Source of the DNA: Gracilimonas mengyeensis | Lineage (GTDB): Bacteria > Bacteroidota > Rhodothermia > Balneolales > Balneolaceae | Assembly (NCBI RefSeq): GCF_900182705.1 | Contig: NZ_FXTP01000014.1 | Span: forward strand, 62,001-126,000 | Direction of reading: 5' to 3' | Length of the DNA stretch: 64,000 nt | Shown: positions 50,763-59,547 of the stretch, piece after piece | Layout: the number at the start of each line of letters is the position of its first letter | Numbering within the stretch: position 1 is the stretch's first letter | Notes under the pieces: model-generated | What the model was told of the DNA's origin: nothing | The model's database searches: none | The model's input: the letters and a program-made list of their open reading frames with translations, nothing else | Translations under genes and position numbers: made by a program

Positions 50763-52172
50763 ATGGCATTAAAAAAAGGTCATGAAGTTGAATTAGACAT
50801 CATTGACGCAGCTTTTAAGGGGAAAGGTTTGGCCAAAGTAGACGGCCTGGCTGTATTTGTACCCAATACCACCCCCGGCGACAAAGTGAAAGCCCGCATC
50901 ATCAAGAAAAAGAAGAAGCACCGCGAGGCCAAGCTGCTTGAAATTCTGGAACCCAGTCCTCACCGTATCGAACCCAAGTGCCAGCACGCTACTGTTTGTG
51001 GCGGGTGCAGCTGGCAGCACATCCCCTACGCCAAACAGCTGGAATTTAAAACCCAGCAAGTGCGCGATCACATTGAGCGAATCGGGAAGCTGGATGGCGG
51101 AATTGTGAAGGATGGCCTGGGTGCAGAGCGCGATTTCTATTATCGCAATAAGATGGAATACAGCATCAGCAATAAACGCTGGCTGACGGAAGAGGAAATC
51201 CGCAGCGACGAGTACGTAGATGATTCGGCCTTTGCGGCCGGCTTACACGCTCCCGGCCGTTTTGACAAGATTCTAAACCTGAAGGAGTGCCACCTGCAGG
51301 TACCGGAGTCTTTTGAGATACTGGATTTTGTTCGCAATTACTGCATTGAACACGGCATCACCCCTTACAACACTTTCGATAACGAAGGACTGATGCGGCA
51401 CGTGATGATTCGCAATTCGCATCACACCGATGATTTTATGGTGAACCTGGTTACCTACCGGGATGAGCCTGAGATCATCCAAAAAATGAGCGATGCCCTG
51501 CTGGAGGAATTTCCCTTTATCACTACGGTGGTGAATAACGTGAATGATACGAAGAGTCCTACTGCCGTTGGACGCTTCGAGAAAGTAATCCACGGCCCTG
51601 GATACATTGTAGATCAAATCGGGGAGTTTACGTTCAAAATTCACCCCAATGCATTTTTCCAGACCAATACCTTGCAAGCCGAGCGTCTTTACGAAGTGGC
51701 CCGTAACTACGCCGAAATCAAGGAAGGTGATGTGGTATATGACCTGTACTGTGGCGTAGGTACGCTGAGCTTATTTATGAGCAAAGCGGCCGAGAAAGTA
51801 CTGGGAATCGAATTGGTTGATGTGGCCGTTGAAAATGCAAAATTCAATGCCAAAGAGAATGGAGTGGAGAATGTCTCTTTTGTGAAAGGAGATATGAAAG
51901 ATGTGTTCACACAAGAAATGGTTGAGGAATTTGGAGCACCTGATGTGCTCATCACCGACCCACCCAGAGCGGGCATGCACCCGGATGTTGTGGAACGCCT
52001 GTGCGAACTCAAAGTACCTCGCTTAGTGTATGTGAGCTGCAATAGCTCTACCATGGCCCGTGACCTACAGGAACTCAAAGAAGTATACGAATTGGAAGAG
52101 GTTCAGCCTGTGGATATGTTTCCTCAAACCTACCACATCGAGGCCGTAGCTAAATTGACCTTGAAGGATTGA
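50763..52172 (+). CDS. rlmD: 23S rRNA (uracil-1939-C5)-methyltransferase RlmD-type
   Basis: A 469-residue RNA m5U methyltransferase. N-terminal TRAM domain (about 1-60; DIIDAAFKGKGLAKVDGLAVFV). Iron-sulfur cysteines in PKCQHATVCGGCSWQHI. SAM domain with FFQTNTLQAERLY, VYDLYCGVGTLSLFMSK and DVLITDPPRAGMHP, plus the catalytic Cys in VYVSCNSSTMARDL. The RlmD versus RlmCD assignment is by similarity only. It is 3 bp downstream of the cNMP-fold gene. Confidence 0.9.
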   Translation: MALKKGHEVELDIIDAAFKGKGLAKVDGLAVFVPNTTPGDKVKARIIKKKKKHREAKLLEILEPSPHRIEPKCQHATVCGGCSWQHIPYAKQLEFKTQQVRDHIERIGKLDGGIVKDGLGAERDFYYRNKMEYSISNKRWLTEEEIRSDEYVDDSAFAAGLHAPGRFDKILNLKECHLQVPESFEILDFVRNYCIEHGITPYNTFDNEGLMRHVMIRNSHHTDDFMVNLVTYRDEPEIIQKMSDALLEEFPFITTVVNNVNDTKSPTAVGRFEKVIHGPGYIVDQIGEFTFKIHPNAFFQTNTLQAERLYEVARNYAEIKEGDVVYDLYCGVGTLSLFMSKAAEKVLGIELVDVAVENAKFNAKENGVENVSFVKGDMKDVFTQEMVEEFGAPDVLITDPPRAGMHPDVVERLCELKVPRLVYVSCNSSTMARDLQELKEVYELEEVQPVDMFPQTYHIEAVAKLTLKD

Positions 52173-52228
52173 GGTTGAGCCTGTATTTGTAGAACCCTCA
52201 TTTCCCGGCTGTTATTCATATTGGATAA

Positions 52229-52356
52229 TTATTCAAAAGGGAGATAAGTGGATAAGGACATAGGGTTTTAGTTCTTGTAGTTTACATCCTCCTAATTAAA
52301 GCCCCATTTCAATGCTCCCTGTAAACATTAGCGGCAGTCCAGTCATCTACAAGAAC
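52229..52356. repeat. H repeat copy 1 and nested inverted repeats
   Basis: TTATTCAAAAGGGAGATAAG then TGGATAAGGA (52229-52258) matches 56958-56994. Next come GTTCTTGTAG (52271-52280) / CTACAAGAAC (52347-52356) and, nested, GTTTACA (52280-52286) / TGTAAAC (52320-52326). This makes a possible long stem between convergent rlmD and the UbiA-like gene. An F-type word group (CTTGGCGCTCTTTGCGGTTT) follows. Confidence 0.55.
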
Positions 52357-52398
52357 ATACTATACTTTGCAAACTTGGCGCTCTTTGCGGTTTTAATA

Positions 52399-53211
52399 TC
52401 ACAGAAGTAAAAGCAACAGCAACAACCACAGGACAGGAATCCCTTCAACCCAGAAAGAAGCATAAAATGCTGGTTGATAGACTCTGGAAATCACCAACAT
52501 CGTGCCGGTAACGCAGGCCATTACCGAAAGTACAATGGTTTGCAAGGGTTTAAACGTAGTTTCTGCAAAGTTGAGCAGGACCACCATAATCAACAGCGCC
52601 ACTCCCAACCATTTAGTTTTTGAGACACCCAGCAACTGAGGGATGGTAGCCAATTCTTCCTCGTCATATTTCAAATCACGGATTTCGAAAGGCAAAATTA
52701 GCACTACTACAAAGAGGAATCGCTGTACCGCTTCAATCCACATATCTAAAACGGGTACCTGGGGTTGATTCTCCAAAGGCAAAATCACCGTAGCCCCTGC
52801 CCAAACCAGCGCAATAACAAATACTTTCATGCCTTGAAGACTTCTCAGATTGCGGTTGCGAAACAAAGGCACGGCATACAACAGGGTAAGTACTCCCAAA
52901 AAAGCTGCCGATAATAACTGGTTAATGCTCAATCGAAAAGCTACGAGCACCAGCAAAATCATCATCAGAATGGTGAAAAACCGGATGGATCGTATAGCCG
53001 GGGTCTGCTCGATATGATGCAGGTTGGCGATACCCGCATATTTCACAAAGTTATAGCCAACCACGGTTCCCAAAAACACAAAAAGAATCAGATAGATATC
53101 GGCTGGCAGCCCAAATTCCAGCATACTCAACCAGGTAAAAGCAGCAGTAGCCATAGCTACGTGAATGCTGGCTTGTATGTAGAAAAGAAAAAGTTTTTTG
53201 GCTATCTGCAT
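52399..53211 (-). CDS. UbiA-like polytopic membrane protein
   Basis: 270 residues with about 8 TM segments. The positions where UbiA prenyltransferases carry Asp-rich motifs hold VGYNFVKYAGI (N-terminal; only the Asn is kept) and FEIRDLKYDEEELATIPQLLG (C-terminal; DxxxDE with the typical IPxLLG continuation). The second motif and the fold pattern support the UbiA superfamily; the degenerate first motif leaves activity in doubt. The C-terminus ends in a run of leucines (LWLLLLLLLL). Convergent with rlmD. Possible lipid-quinone or pigment prenyl transfer; low certainty. Confidence 0.6.
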   Translation of the reverse strand: MQIAKKLFLFYIQASIHVAMATAAFTWLSMLEFGLPADIYLILFVFLGTVVGYNFVKYAGIANLHHIEQTPAIRSIRFFTILMMILLVLVAFRLSINQLLSAAFLGVLTLLYAVPLFRNRNLRSLQGMKVFVIALVWAGATVILPLENQPQVPVLDMWIEAVQRFLFVVVLILPFEIRDLKYDEEELATIPQLLGVSKTKWLGVALLIMVVLLNFAETTFKPLQTIVLSVMACVTGTMLVISRVYQPAFYASFWVEGIPVLWLLLLLLLL

Positions 53212-53298
53212 TTCTTGAACTTAGCCACCTGTCTGCTTATATAAAACTGAAATTTAATACTACTCATTGGATATTAACTCCACCAAATAAACACCATC

Positions 53299-53682
53299 AT
53301 GTTCAACGCCGTTTTCGATCACTACACCATAAAAGTGAAAAACCTGGAAGAAAGTGCTGCATTTTATTCCGATATACTGAAACTATCTCCTATTGAGAAC
53401 AGAACAGAGAAACCACATATTCGGTGGTTCTCGCTGGGCGAAGACAGAGAACTTCATCTGGTGAAAGGCGAGACCGAAGGCATACAAACCAACATTGGCA
53501 TACACATAGCACTCAGGCTCAAAGATTTTGACGTGTTTTTGGCTCACCTCGAAGAAAATGACATCACCCCGCACAATTCCAAAGCAAAGCCTAATGCCAC
53601 TACCGTCCGTGCCGATGGCATCAACCAGGTTTATTTTCAGGATCCTGACGGATATTGGATTGAAGTGAATGATGCGGTATAG
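53299..53682 (+). CDS. VOC-family (glyoxalase-like) protein
   Basis: 127 residues with the paired beta-alpha-beta-beta-beta fold of vicinal-oxygen-chelate proteins: FDHYTIKVKNLEESAAFYSDIL at the start and VYFQDPDGYWIEVNDAV at the end. Likely metal ligands are His (FDHYTIKV), Glu (DRELHLVK region), His (GIHIALRL) and Glu (YWIEV). Glyoxalase, dioxygenase or resistance-type activities are all possible. Cytosolic, single gene upstream of crtI. Confidence 0.85.
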   Translation: MFNAVFDHYTIKVKNLEESAAFYSDILKLSPIENRTEKPHIRWFSLGEDRELHLVKGETEGIQTNIGIHIALRLKDFDVFLAHLEENDITPHNSKAKPNATTVRADGINQVYFQDPDGYWIEVNDAV

Positions 53683-53745
53683 CTATTTGGTTCAACCTGT
53701 TGTAACATTTTAAAATTCTGTCATCCAAAGCATTAGTTTTCATCT

Positions 53746-55227
53746 ATGAAAATCTCCATTATTGGTGCCGGTATCGGGGGATTAGCTTCCGCTTGCCTGC
53801 TGGCTGCAAAAGGACATCACGTCGAAGTATTTGAGAAGAACGAAACTGTGGGCGGCAAGATGAACCTTGTGGAAGCAGATGGATTTCGCTTTGATACTGG
53901 TCCCAGCCTGCTCACCATGCCCTTTGTGCTCGAGCAACTGTTTGAGGAGTGCGGCTCAAAACTGTCCGATTATCTGGAATTGGTTCCCTTATCTCCCCTT
54001 TGTCGTTACTTTTACCAAGATGGAACCGTATTCGACAATTACGATAACCGGGCTGCTACTTTGAAAGAAATAAAAGCTATAGCCCCTGAAGACAGCGTCG
54101 CTTACACGGCTTTTCTGGAGTATTCTGAATCGTTGTATCTTAAAACATCCAATGCATTCATCTTCAATCCCTTGTATGAACTGCAAGATTTCAAGGAACT
54201 GGATCTGCTCAGTTTTTTCGGGATTGATGCCTTTTCCACCGTCAGCAAACGGGTGGATTCGTATTTTAAATCGCCCTACTTGCGAAAGTTCTTTAAACGC
54301 TTCACCACTTACAATGGCTCATCCCCTTTTCAGGCGCCGGCAACCTTAAATGTTATTCCTCATGTGGAACTTAACCAGGGTGGTTATTATGTGAAAGGGG
54401 GGCTCTATACTATCGCTGAGAGCCTGTTTGATCTTGCTAAATCACTGGATGTGCAATTTCATTTTGGAGCGGATGTTGAAGAAGTAGTGATTAAAGACCG
54501 GCAAGCCGGCGGAGTTCGTTTAGCCAATAATGACGTTTTTAACGCACATTTAGTCATTTCTAACAGTGACGCTACCGAAACCATCGTTCAGCTGCTTCCG
54601 GCTTGCTGCACCCCATCGCGTAAAAAAGAAAAGGCAAAAGATATAGAACCCTCCTGCTCAGGTTTTGTATTGATGCTGGGAATTGATAAGAGCTACGAAC
54701 AACTACGTCATCATAACATCTTTTTTACCGAAGACTACAAGCAGGAATTTCAGCAAATCTTCCGGAAAAAAGTGATGCCGGATGATCCCACTATTTATGT
54801 AGCCAATACCTCATTTTCCGATCCTGATCATGCCCCGGATGGCGGTTCAAACCTGTTCATTTTAGTAAACGCTCCTTATCTCTCCGAAAATTACAACTGG
54901 TCTGAGAACGATAAAGAATATGGAGACAAGGTGATTCGATGTTTGGAGAAAAGGGGATTAGAAAACTTGAGTGATCATATTCAGTTCAGAAAAAGTATCA
55001 CACCGGTAGATTTTTACGAAAAATATCGCTCCAACAAAGGCAGTATTTACGGCACATCATCCAATAATAAATTTTCTGCCTTTGTGCGTCCTCGAAATAA
55101 ATCCCGAGATATAGATGGACTCTATTTTGTAGGAGGCTCTACCCATCCCGGCGGAGGTATCCCTTTAGTGGTTCAATCCGCGTTTAATGCCCTTAAACTC
55201 ATCGAACGCCATGAAACTGATTTTTAG
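53746..55227 (+). CDS. CrtI-type phytoene/carotenoid desaturase-family oxidoreductase
   Basis: A 493-residue FAD enzyme. N-terminal dinucleotide fold IIGAGIGGLASACLLAAKGHHVEVFEKN, then VGGKMNLVEADGFRFDTGPSLLTMP. KRFTTYNGSSPFQAPATLNVIPHVE is typical of CrtI, and the C-terminal FAD site is GLYFVGGSTHPGGGIPLVVQSA. It introduces double bonds into phytoene or a related carotenoid. Other members act as ketolases (CrtO) or on diapocarotenoids. No other crt gene is adjacent, so the step cannot be fixed. Confidence 0.85.
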   Translation: MKISIIGAGIGGLASACLLAAKGHHVEVFEKNETVGGKMNLVEADGFRFDTGPSLLTMPFVLEQLFEECGSKLSDYLELVPLSPLCRYFYQDGTVFDNYDNRAATLKEIKAIAPEDSVAYTAFLEYSESLYLKTSNAFIFNPLYELQDFKELDLLSFFGIDAFSTVSKRVDSYFKSPYLRKFFKRFTTYNGSSPFQAPATLNVIPHVELNQGGYYVKGGLYTIAESLFDLAKSLDVQFHFGADVEEVVIKDRQAGGVRLANNDVFNAHLVISNSDATETIVQLLPACCTPSRKKEKAKDIEPSCSGFVLMLGIDKSYEQLRHHNIFFTEDYKQEFQQIFRKKVMPDDPTIYVANTSFSDPDHAPDGGSNLFILVNAPYLSENYNWSENDKEYGDKVIRCLEKRGLENLSDHIQFRKSITPVDFYEKYRSNKGSIYGTSSNNKFSAFVRPRNKSRDIDGLYFVGGSTHPGGGIPLVVQSAFNALKLIERHETDF

Positions 55228-55275
55228 CTAGAACACTTCAGTGTTTAGTGTTCCTTGTTGAATGTTCGAGGTTCT

Positions 55276-55773
55276 TCAGTCCATATCCAGGTTAATCACT
55301 TCTACATTATGGATACTCCCTTCCACAATTTCGAAACGAACCAGGGTACGGTGTTTATGGAAACCCTGACGACCCGCAGCTCCCGGATTCATATACAACA
55401 TTTTGTTTAAATCCTGATCCCGGGAAATGCGCAGAATATGAGAATGCCCGCAGATGAACAATTCGGGTGGATTTTCTTCCATTTCGCGCCGTATGGGTAT
55501 GCAATAACGGCCGGGGATACCCCCAATATGTGTCATCCAAACATCCAGTCCTTCTCGCTCAAAGCGTTGATGCAAAGGATATTCCTTACGAATATCTTCA
55601 CCGTCTATATTTCCGTATACGCCCACTACAGGTGCAATTTTTTTAAGCTCATCGGCCACCTTCAAGGTGCCAAAATCGCCTGCATGCCATATTTCATCAC
55701 AGTCTTCGAAATATTCGAACACCTGAGGATCAAGGTAATTATGTGTATCTGAAATCAGCCCTATTTTGATCAT
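55276..55773 (-). CDS. YfcE/MJ0936-family metallophosphoesterase
   Basis: About 165 residues from the ATG at 55773 (a TTG further upstream is rejected). The binuclear metal site is complete: LISDTHNYLD, IWHAGDFG, VYGNIDG and the late CGHSHI. Small phosphodiesterases of this family cleave bis-p-nitrophenyl phosphate or 2',3'-cyclic nucleotides in vitro; the physiological substrate is unknown. Divergent from the GT2 gene. Confidence 0.9.
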   Translation of the reverse strand: MIKIGLISDTHNYLDPQVFEYFEDCDEIWHAGDFGTLKVADELKKIAPVVGVYGNIDGEDIRKEYPLHQRFEREGLDVWMTHIGGIPGRYCIPIRREMEENPPELFICGHSHILRISRDQDLNKMLYMNPGAAGRQGFHKHRTLVRFEIVEGSIHNVEVINLDMD

Positions 55774-55877
55774 ACTTTTTGTATCATCTGAAACTCCAAG
55801 ATTGCCGGGCAAGGTATCATTTTAAACTTGCTTATTCCGGCATATTTTATCAACAACCGTTAAAAAATATTCATTCA

Positions 55878-56897
55878 TTGAAAGGCATAAGCATCATAAT
55901 AGTTACCTGGAATGCGCTGGAACTCCTGAAAAAGTTTCTGCCTTCCGTAACGGAAACCGATTATTCTGATTTTGAAATTATCATTGCCGATAACGCCTCT
56001 GATGATGGATCCAAAGAATGGATCAGGTCAACGTATCCGGAAGTTAAAATTGCTTCCTTTGATCGAAATTACGGCTATTGCGGGGGAAATAACAGAGCTG
56101 TGCCCTTTGCCGAGAAAGAAATTTTATTGTTCCTTAATAATGACGTAAAAGTAGAAAAGGACTGGTTACATGGAATTTCTTCTGCTTTTGAAGAGGATCA
56201 CACGGGAGCCGCTCAGCCAAAGTTGAGAGCGTTCAGAGAGCCGGACTATTTCGAATATGCGGGAGCAGCCGGAGGCTTCATCGATCACTACGGGTATCCC
56301 TTTTGCCGCGGGCGCGTGTTTGATCACGTAGAACCGGATGAGTCTCAGTATGACGACCCCACCGATATCTTCTGGGCTACAGGAGCTGCCCTTGCCATTC
56401 GGAAAGATTTATTCATACAACATGGAGGATTTGACGAGGACTTTGAGTTTCATATGGAAGAAATCGACCTCTGCTGGCGCCTTCAAAACCAGGGCCATAA
56501 AATTCGGTATGTTCCGGATAGTACCGTTTATCATCTTGGGGGCGGTTCGCTGCCTATGGGATCTCCGCGTAAGGTGTATTACAACTTTAGAAACAGTTTA
56601 TTCATGCTCTGGAAGAATTGTGCAGAGGAAGGTCTTTATAAGAAAATAACTCTTAGACTTATGTTGGATGTTGTAGCCGCCTGGAAAGCCCTGCTATCAG
56701 GCAAACCCAAAGAATGGTGGGCCGTTGCCCGGGCTCATGCCTATTTCTTCTCACATCTATCTTCTGTTCACAAAAAAAGAAAACAGCTGCAGCTAAAGCG
56801 TATACACCCCAATAACCCGCCAACAATGAAAGCTTTCAACCTGGTTTGGCAACACTTTGTGAAAGGAGTGAAACGCTTCTCTGACCTGCCGGATTAA
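55878..56897 (+). CDS. Family 2 glycosyltransferase (WcaA/rhamnosyltransferase-like)
   Basis: About 339 residues. A GT-A fold begins at once with KGISIIIVTWNALELLKKFL; nucleotide-binding ADNASDDGS, the NNDVKVEKDW metal (DxD-like) region, FWATGAALAIRKDLF and the acceptor motif HMEEIDLCWRLQNQG follow. The start is uncertain: the TTG at 55878 gives the usual N-terminus, another TTG at 55779 adds 33 residues of low plausibility, and no ATG is available. A C-terminal amphipathic helix suggests peripheral membrane attachment. Transfers an unknown sugar, probably to an envelope glycan. Confidence 0.85.
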   Translation: MKGISIIIVTWNALELLKKFLPSVTETDYSDFEIIIADNASDDGSKEWIRSTYPEVKIASFDRNYGYCGGNNRAVPFAEKEILLFLNNDVKVEKDWLHGISSAFEEDHTGAAQPKLRAFREPDYFEYAGAAGGFIDHYGYPFCRGRVFDHVEPDESQYDDPTDIFWATGAALAIRKDLFIQHGGFDEDFEFHMEEIDLCWRLQNQGHKIRYVPDSTVYHLGGGSLPMGSPRKVYYNFRNSLFMLWKNCAEEGLYKKITLRLMLDVVAAWKALLSGKPKEWWAVARAHAYFFSHLSSVHKKRKQLQLKRIHPNNPPTMKAFNLVWQHFVKGVKRFSDLPD

Positions 56898-56957
56898 GCT
56901 TGCCATTTCAGAGCTCATTACTGATTGGTTTTTGCCAGCAAAGCCCTTAACAGTATT

Positions 56958-57110
56958 TTATTCAAAAGGGAATATGGAGATAAGTAAATAAGGAATACTT
57001 TTTCAGGAAATTCTGGATAGAACACCAGTATGCTCAAGCAAAAATCTATTCCTGTACCTATATATAATCTTGTCTTAAATTTCCCTATTTCCTTATCTAC
57101 TATCTCCCTA
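56958..57110. repeat. H repeat copy 2 with inverted partner
   Basis: TTATTCAAAAGGG-AATATGGAGATAAGTAAATAAGG (56958-56994) matches 52229-52258. The inverse form TTCCCTATTTCCTTATCTAC followed by TATCTCCCTA lies at 57081-57110. The pair brackets about 90 bp between the GT2 and KAS III-like genes, an inverted-pair geometry like the A/B elements. Nothing else is seen in 56898-57210. Confidence 0.5.
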
Positions 57111-57210
57111 TTGCACAACTATTTATTTGATTTTTCATACGCAATCTTTACGTTCCAAGGGGTCTTTTACAGTATTTAATAAAATTTATAACGGACATTA
57201 CAGGCTATTA

Positions 57211-58296
57211 ATGAGCACTTCCACTTACAGTGTAATACGCGGAACCGGCAGCTACATTCCAACCCGCCGTATTACCAATGAAGCATTTCTCGATAACGAT
57301 TTTTTTGATGCTAACGGCAAACCTCTCGCAAAAGAAAATGCCGAAATCATTCAGAAGTTTTTTGAAATCACTGAAATTGAAGAAAGAAGATACGTTACGG
57401 ATGATCTCGTTGCTTCCGACATAGCCTTTTTTGCCGCTAAAGATGCCATCGATTCATCAGGTATCAACCCCGAAGAACTGGATTACATTATGGTGGCTCA
57501 TAATTTTGGGGATGTTAAAGCTGGCAGCAATCGTACCGACATGGTACCCAGCCTGGCTGCCCGGGTAAAGCACAAACTGGAAATCAAAAACCCAAACTGT
57601 ATTGCTTATGATGTTCCTTTTGGATGTCCCGGCTGGCTGCAATCCATGATACAGGCTGATTATTTTATTAAATCAGGCGATGCCAAAAAAATTATGGTGA
57701 TTGGAGCAGAAACATTATCCCGCGTTTCCGATCCGCATGATCGCGACAGCATGATTTATGCCGACGGCGCCGGAGCCACGATCCTGGAAGCCCGGGAAAG
57801 TGACAAACCCACAGGCATCCTTTGCCATAACACCCGCTCTGACACCCTGATCTATTCCAAAATGCTTTTTATGGATAAATCCTATCACCCCGACCTTAAG
57901 GATAAAGGCGATATTTATCTAAAAATGCATGGACGTAAGCTCTATCAATATGCCTTAACCAATGTACCTCAAGCTATAAAAGGAGCCATTGAAAAATGCG
58001 GTTTAGGCATTGAGGATATCAATCATATTCTTATACATCAGGCCAATGGTAAAATGGATGATGCCATCATTAAACGCCTGTACAAGCTTTATGATAAAGA
58101 TGAAGTTCCGGAACACATCATGCCTATGACCATATCTTGGTTAGGCAATTCATCGGTGGCCACGGTCCCAACCCTGCTTGATCTGATGCTGAATGATGAA
58201 CTGAAAGACTATGAAATCAACAAAAAGGGAACGTTGGTTTTCGCTTCAGTAGGTGCAGGTATGAATATCAATGCTATGGTATACCAAATGGAATAA
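57211..58296 (+). CDS. KAS III-like 3-oxoacyl-ACP synthase family protein
   Basis: About 361 residues from the ATG at 57211 (an upstream TTG at 57127 is rejected because TYSVIRGTGSYIPTRRITN is the normal start). A FabH-type thiolase fold with an intact triad: Cys139 in DVPFGCPGWLQ, His in HILIHQANGKMDDAI and Asn in WLGNSSVATVPTLLDLM; the C-terminal GTLVFASVGAGM loop is present. It condenses an acyl-CoA starter with malonyl-ACP, or makes a specialised ketone or pyrone product. It is isolated from other fab genes, so a starter-unit or secondary-lipid role is possible. Confidence 0.87.
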   Translation: MSTSTYSVIRGTGSYIPTRRITNEAFLDNDFFDANGKPLAKENAEIIQKFFEITEIEERRYVTDDLVASDIAFFAAKDAIDSSGINPEELDYIMVAHNFGDVKAGSNRTDMVPSLAARVKHKLEIKNPNCIAYDVPFGCPGWLQSMIQADYFIKSGDAKKIMVIGAETLSRVSDPHDRDSMIYADGAGATILEARESDKPTGILCHNTRSDTLIYSKMLFMDKSYHPDLKDKGDIYLKMHGRKLYQYALTNVPQAIKGAIEKCGLGIEDINHILIHQANGKMDDAIIKRLYKLYDKDEVPEHIMPMTISWLGNSSVATVPTLLDLMLNDELKDYEINKKGTLVFASVGAGMNINAMVYQME

Positions 58297-58340
58297 TTTC
58301 CCCGTTAAGTCACTTCAATACTTTAAAAAAGCCCTTTTAA

Positions 58341-58367
58341 TATTAAGTGTAAAATATACATTTAATA
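58341..58367. promoter_or_regulatory. GH43 operator-like dyad 1
   Basis: TATTAAGTGTA (58341-58351), AAATA, TACATTTAATA (58357-58367): 11-bp arms with one mismatch, 48 bp upstream of the GH43 ATG. It matches 60593-60619 at 19 of 24 core positions with identical spacing. Probable binding site of a dimeric regulator. Confidence 0.6.
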
Positions 58368-58414
58368 AATAATTTACCTATGTTCCGGTTGTTAACAATA
58401 AAGTTGGAGGTCTT

Positions 58415-59470
58415 ATGGAACACACCAAAACAAATATTTCTAAATACTTTTCAATATTCGCCCTGCTGATTTTAATTGGAGTAACGGATATTCTTCAAGC
58501 GCAAAGCAAGGAATACACCAATCCCCTTATTTTGCAGCGAGCTGATCCCTGGGTGTATCTTCACAGCGATGGCTATTATTATTTCACAGCTTCAGTCCCC
58601 GAATTTGACCGGCTGGAATTACGCAGGGCCAAAACCATTGAAGGCCTGGCTGATGCCGAACCAAAAGTTATCTGGCGCAAGCACGAAACCGGTCCGCAGG
58701 GTTCTCACATCTGGGCTCCTGAAATTCATTACATAGATGGCAAGTGGTACATCCATTACGCAGCCGGTGGTGCCGAAGATGTGTGGGCCATCCGCATGTA
58801 CGTAGTAGAAAATGATTCCGAAAACCCCATGGAAGGCGAATGGGTAGAAAAAGGACAAGTTAAAACCAAGTGGGAAACCTTCTCCCTGGATGCCACCAGC
58901 TTTGAGCATGAGGGCACACGATACCTGGTATGGGCACAACACCCGCCAGAGATGGAAGGCAATACTGCCTTATATATCGCAGAGATGGAGAATGCCTGGA
59001 CCATCAAACAACCGCAGGTGGAGATTACCCGTCCCGAGTTTGACTGGGAAATCCAACTGTACCGTGTAAACGAAGGAGCTGCTGTGATCAAAAGAAACGG
59101 CAAGATTTTTATGACCTATTCTGCCAGTGGCACCGATCATAACTATGCGGTTGGCTTGTTAACTGCAGACCAGGATGCCGACCTTTTGGATCCCGATTCC
59201 TGGAAAAAGTCAGAAGAGCCGGTATTCAAGACCTCCGAGGAAAACGGCATTTATGGCCCGGGACACAACAGTTTTACCACCACTCCGGATGGTGAAACTG
59301 ACTTATTCATTTATCATGCACGCAGTTATAAGGAAATTGACGGCGATCCATTGAACGATCCAAATCGTCATACGCGCGTTCAGGTTCTTAAATGGAATGA
59401 GGACGGCACTCCAGATTTTGGTGTTCCACGTCCTGATAACGCTCCTACCGATCCTGAAAAACGAGATTAA
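58415..59470 (+). CDS. Secreted GH43-family glycosidase, copy 1
   Basis: 351 residues with a signal peptide (..ILQAQ). A five-bladed propeller with the GH43 catalytic set: base Asp44 (LQRADPWVYLH), pKa-modulating Asp in FSLDATSFEHEG and acid Glu in YRVNEGAAVIKR. HIWAPEIHYIDGKWYIHYAA and NGIYGPGHNSF are GH43 hallmarks. Members act on arabinans, xylans or arabinoxylans, often as alpha-L-arabinofuranosidases. A strong Shine-Dalgarno GGAGG (58406-58410) precedes the ATG. It is convergent with a second GH43 gene and shares its terminator and upstream dyad. Confidence 0.9.
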   Translation: MEHTKTNISKYFSIFALLILIGVTDILQAQSKEYTNPLILQRADPWVYLHSDGYYYFTASVPEFDRLELRRAKTIEGLADAEPKVIWRKHETGPQGSHIWAPEIHYIDGKWYIHYAAGGAEDVWAIRMYVVENDSENPMEGEWVEKGQVKTKWETFSLDATSFEHEGTRYLVWAQHPPEMEGNTALYIAEMENAWTIKQPQVEITRPEFDWEIQLYRVNEGAAVIKRNGKIFMTYSASGTDHNYAVGLLTADQDADLLDPDSWKKSEEPVFKTSEENGIYGPGHNSFTTTPDGETDLFIYHARSYKEIDGDPLNDPNRHTRVQVLKWNEDGTPDFGVPRPDNAPTDPEKRD

Positions 59471-59489
59471 ACATCAGATTATCTTCTAC

Positions 59490-59518
59490 AAAAAAAGCCC
59501 CGACAACGGGGCTTTTTT
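59490..59518. terminator. Bidirectional terminator between the GH43 genes
   Basis: AAAAAAGCCCCG (59491-59502), ACAA loop, CGGGGCTTTTTT (59507-59518). The symmetric A/T tracts let it stop transcription from both convergent GH43 genes. Confidence 0.9.
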
Positions 59519-59547
59519 ATTATATCTAAATTTTGATGATGTCACTA

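Noticed and set aside
57127-57210. N-terminal extension of the KAS III-like protein from a TTG
   Set aside because: The additional residues precede the normal family start and are encoded by AT-rich leader next to an H repeat.
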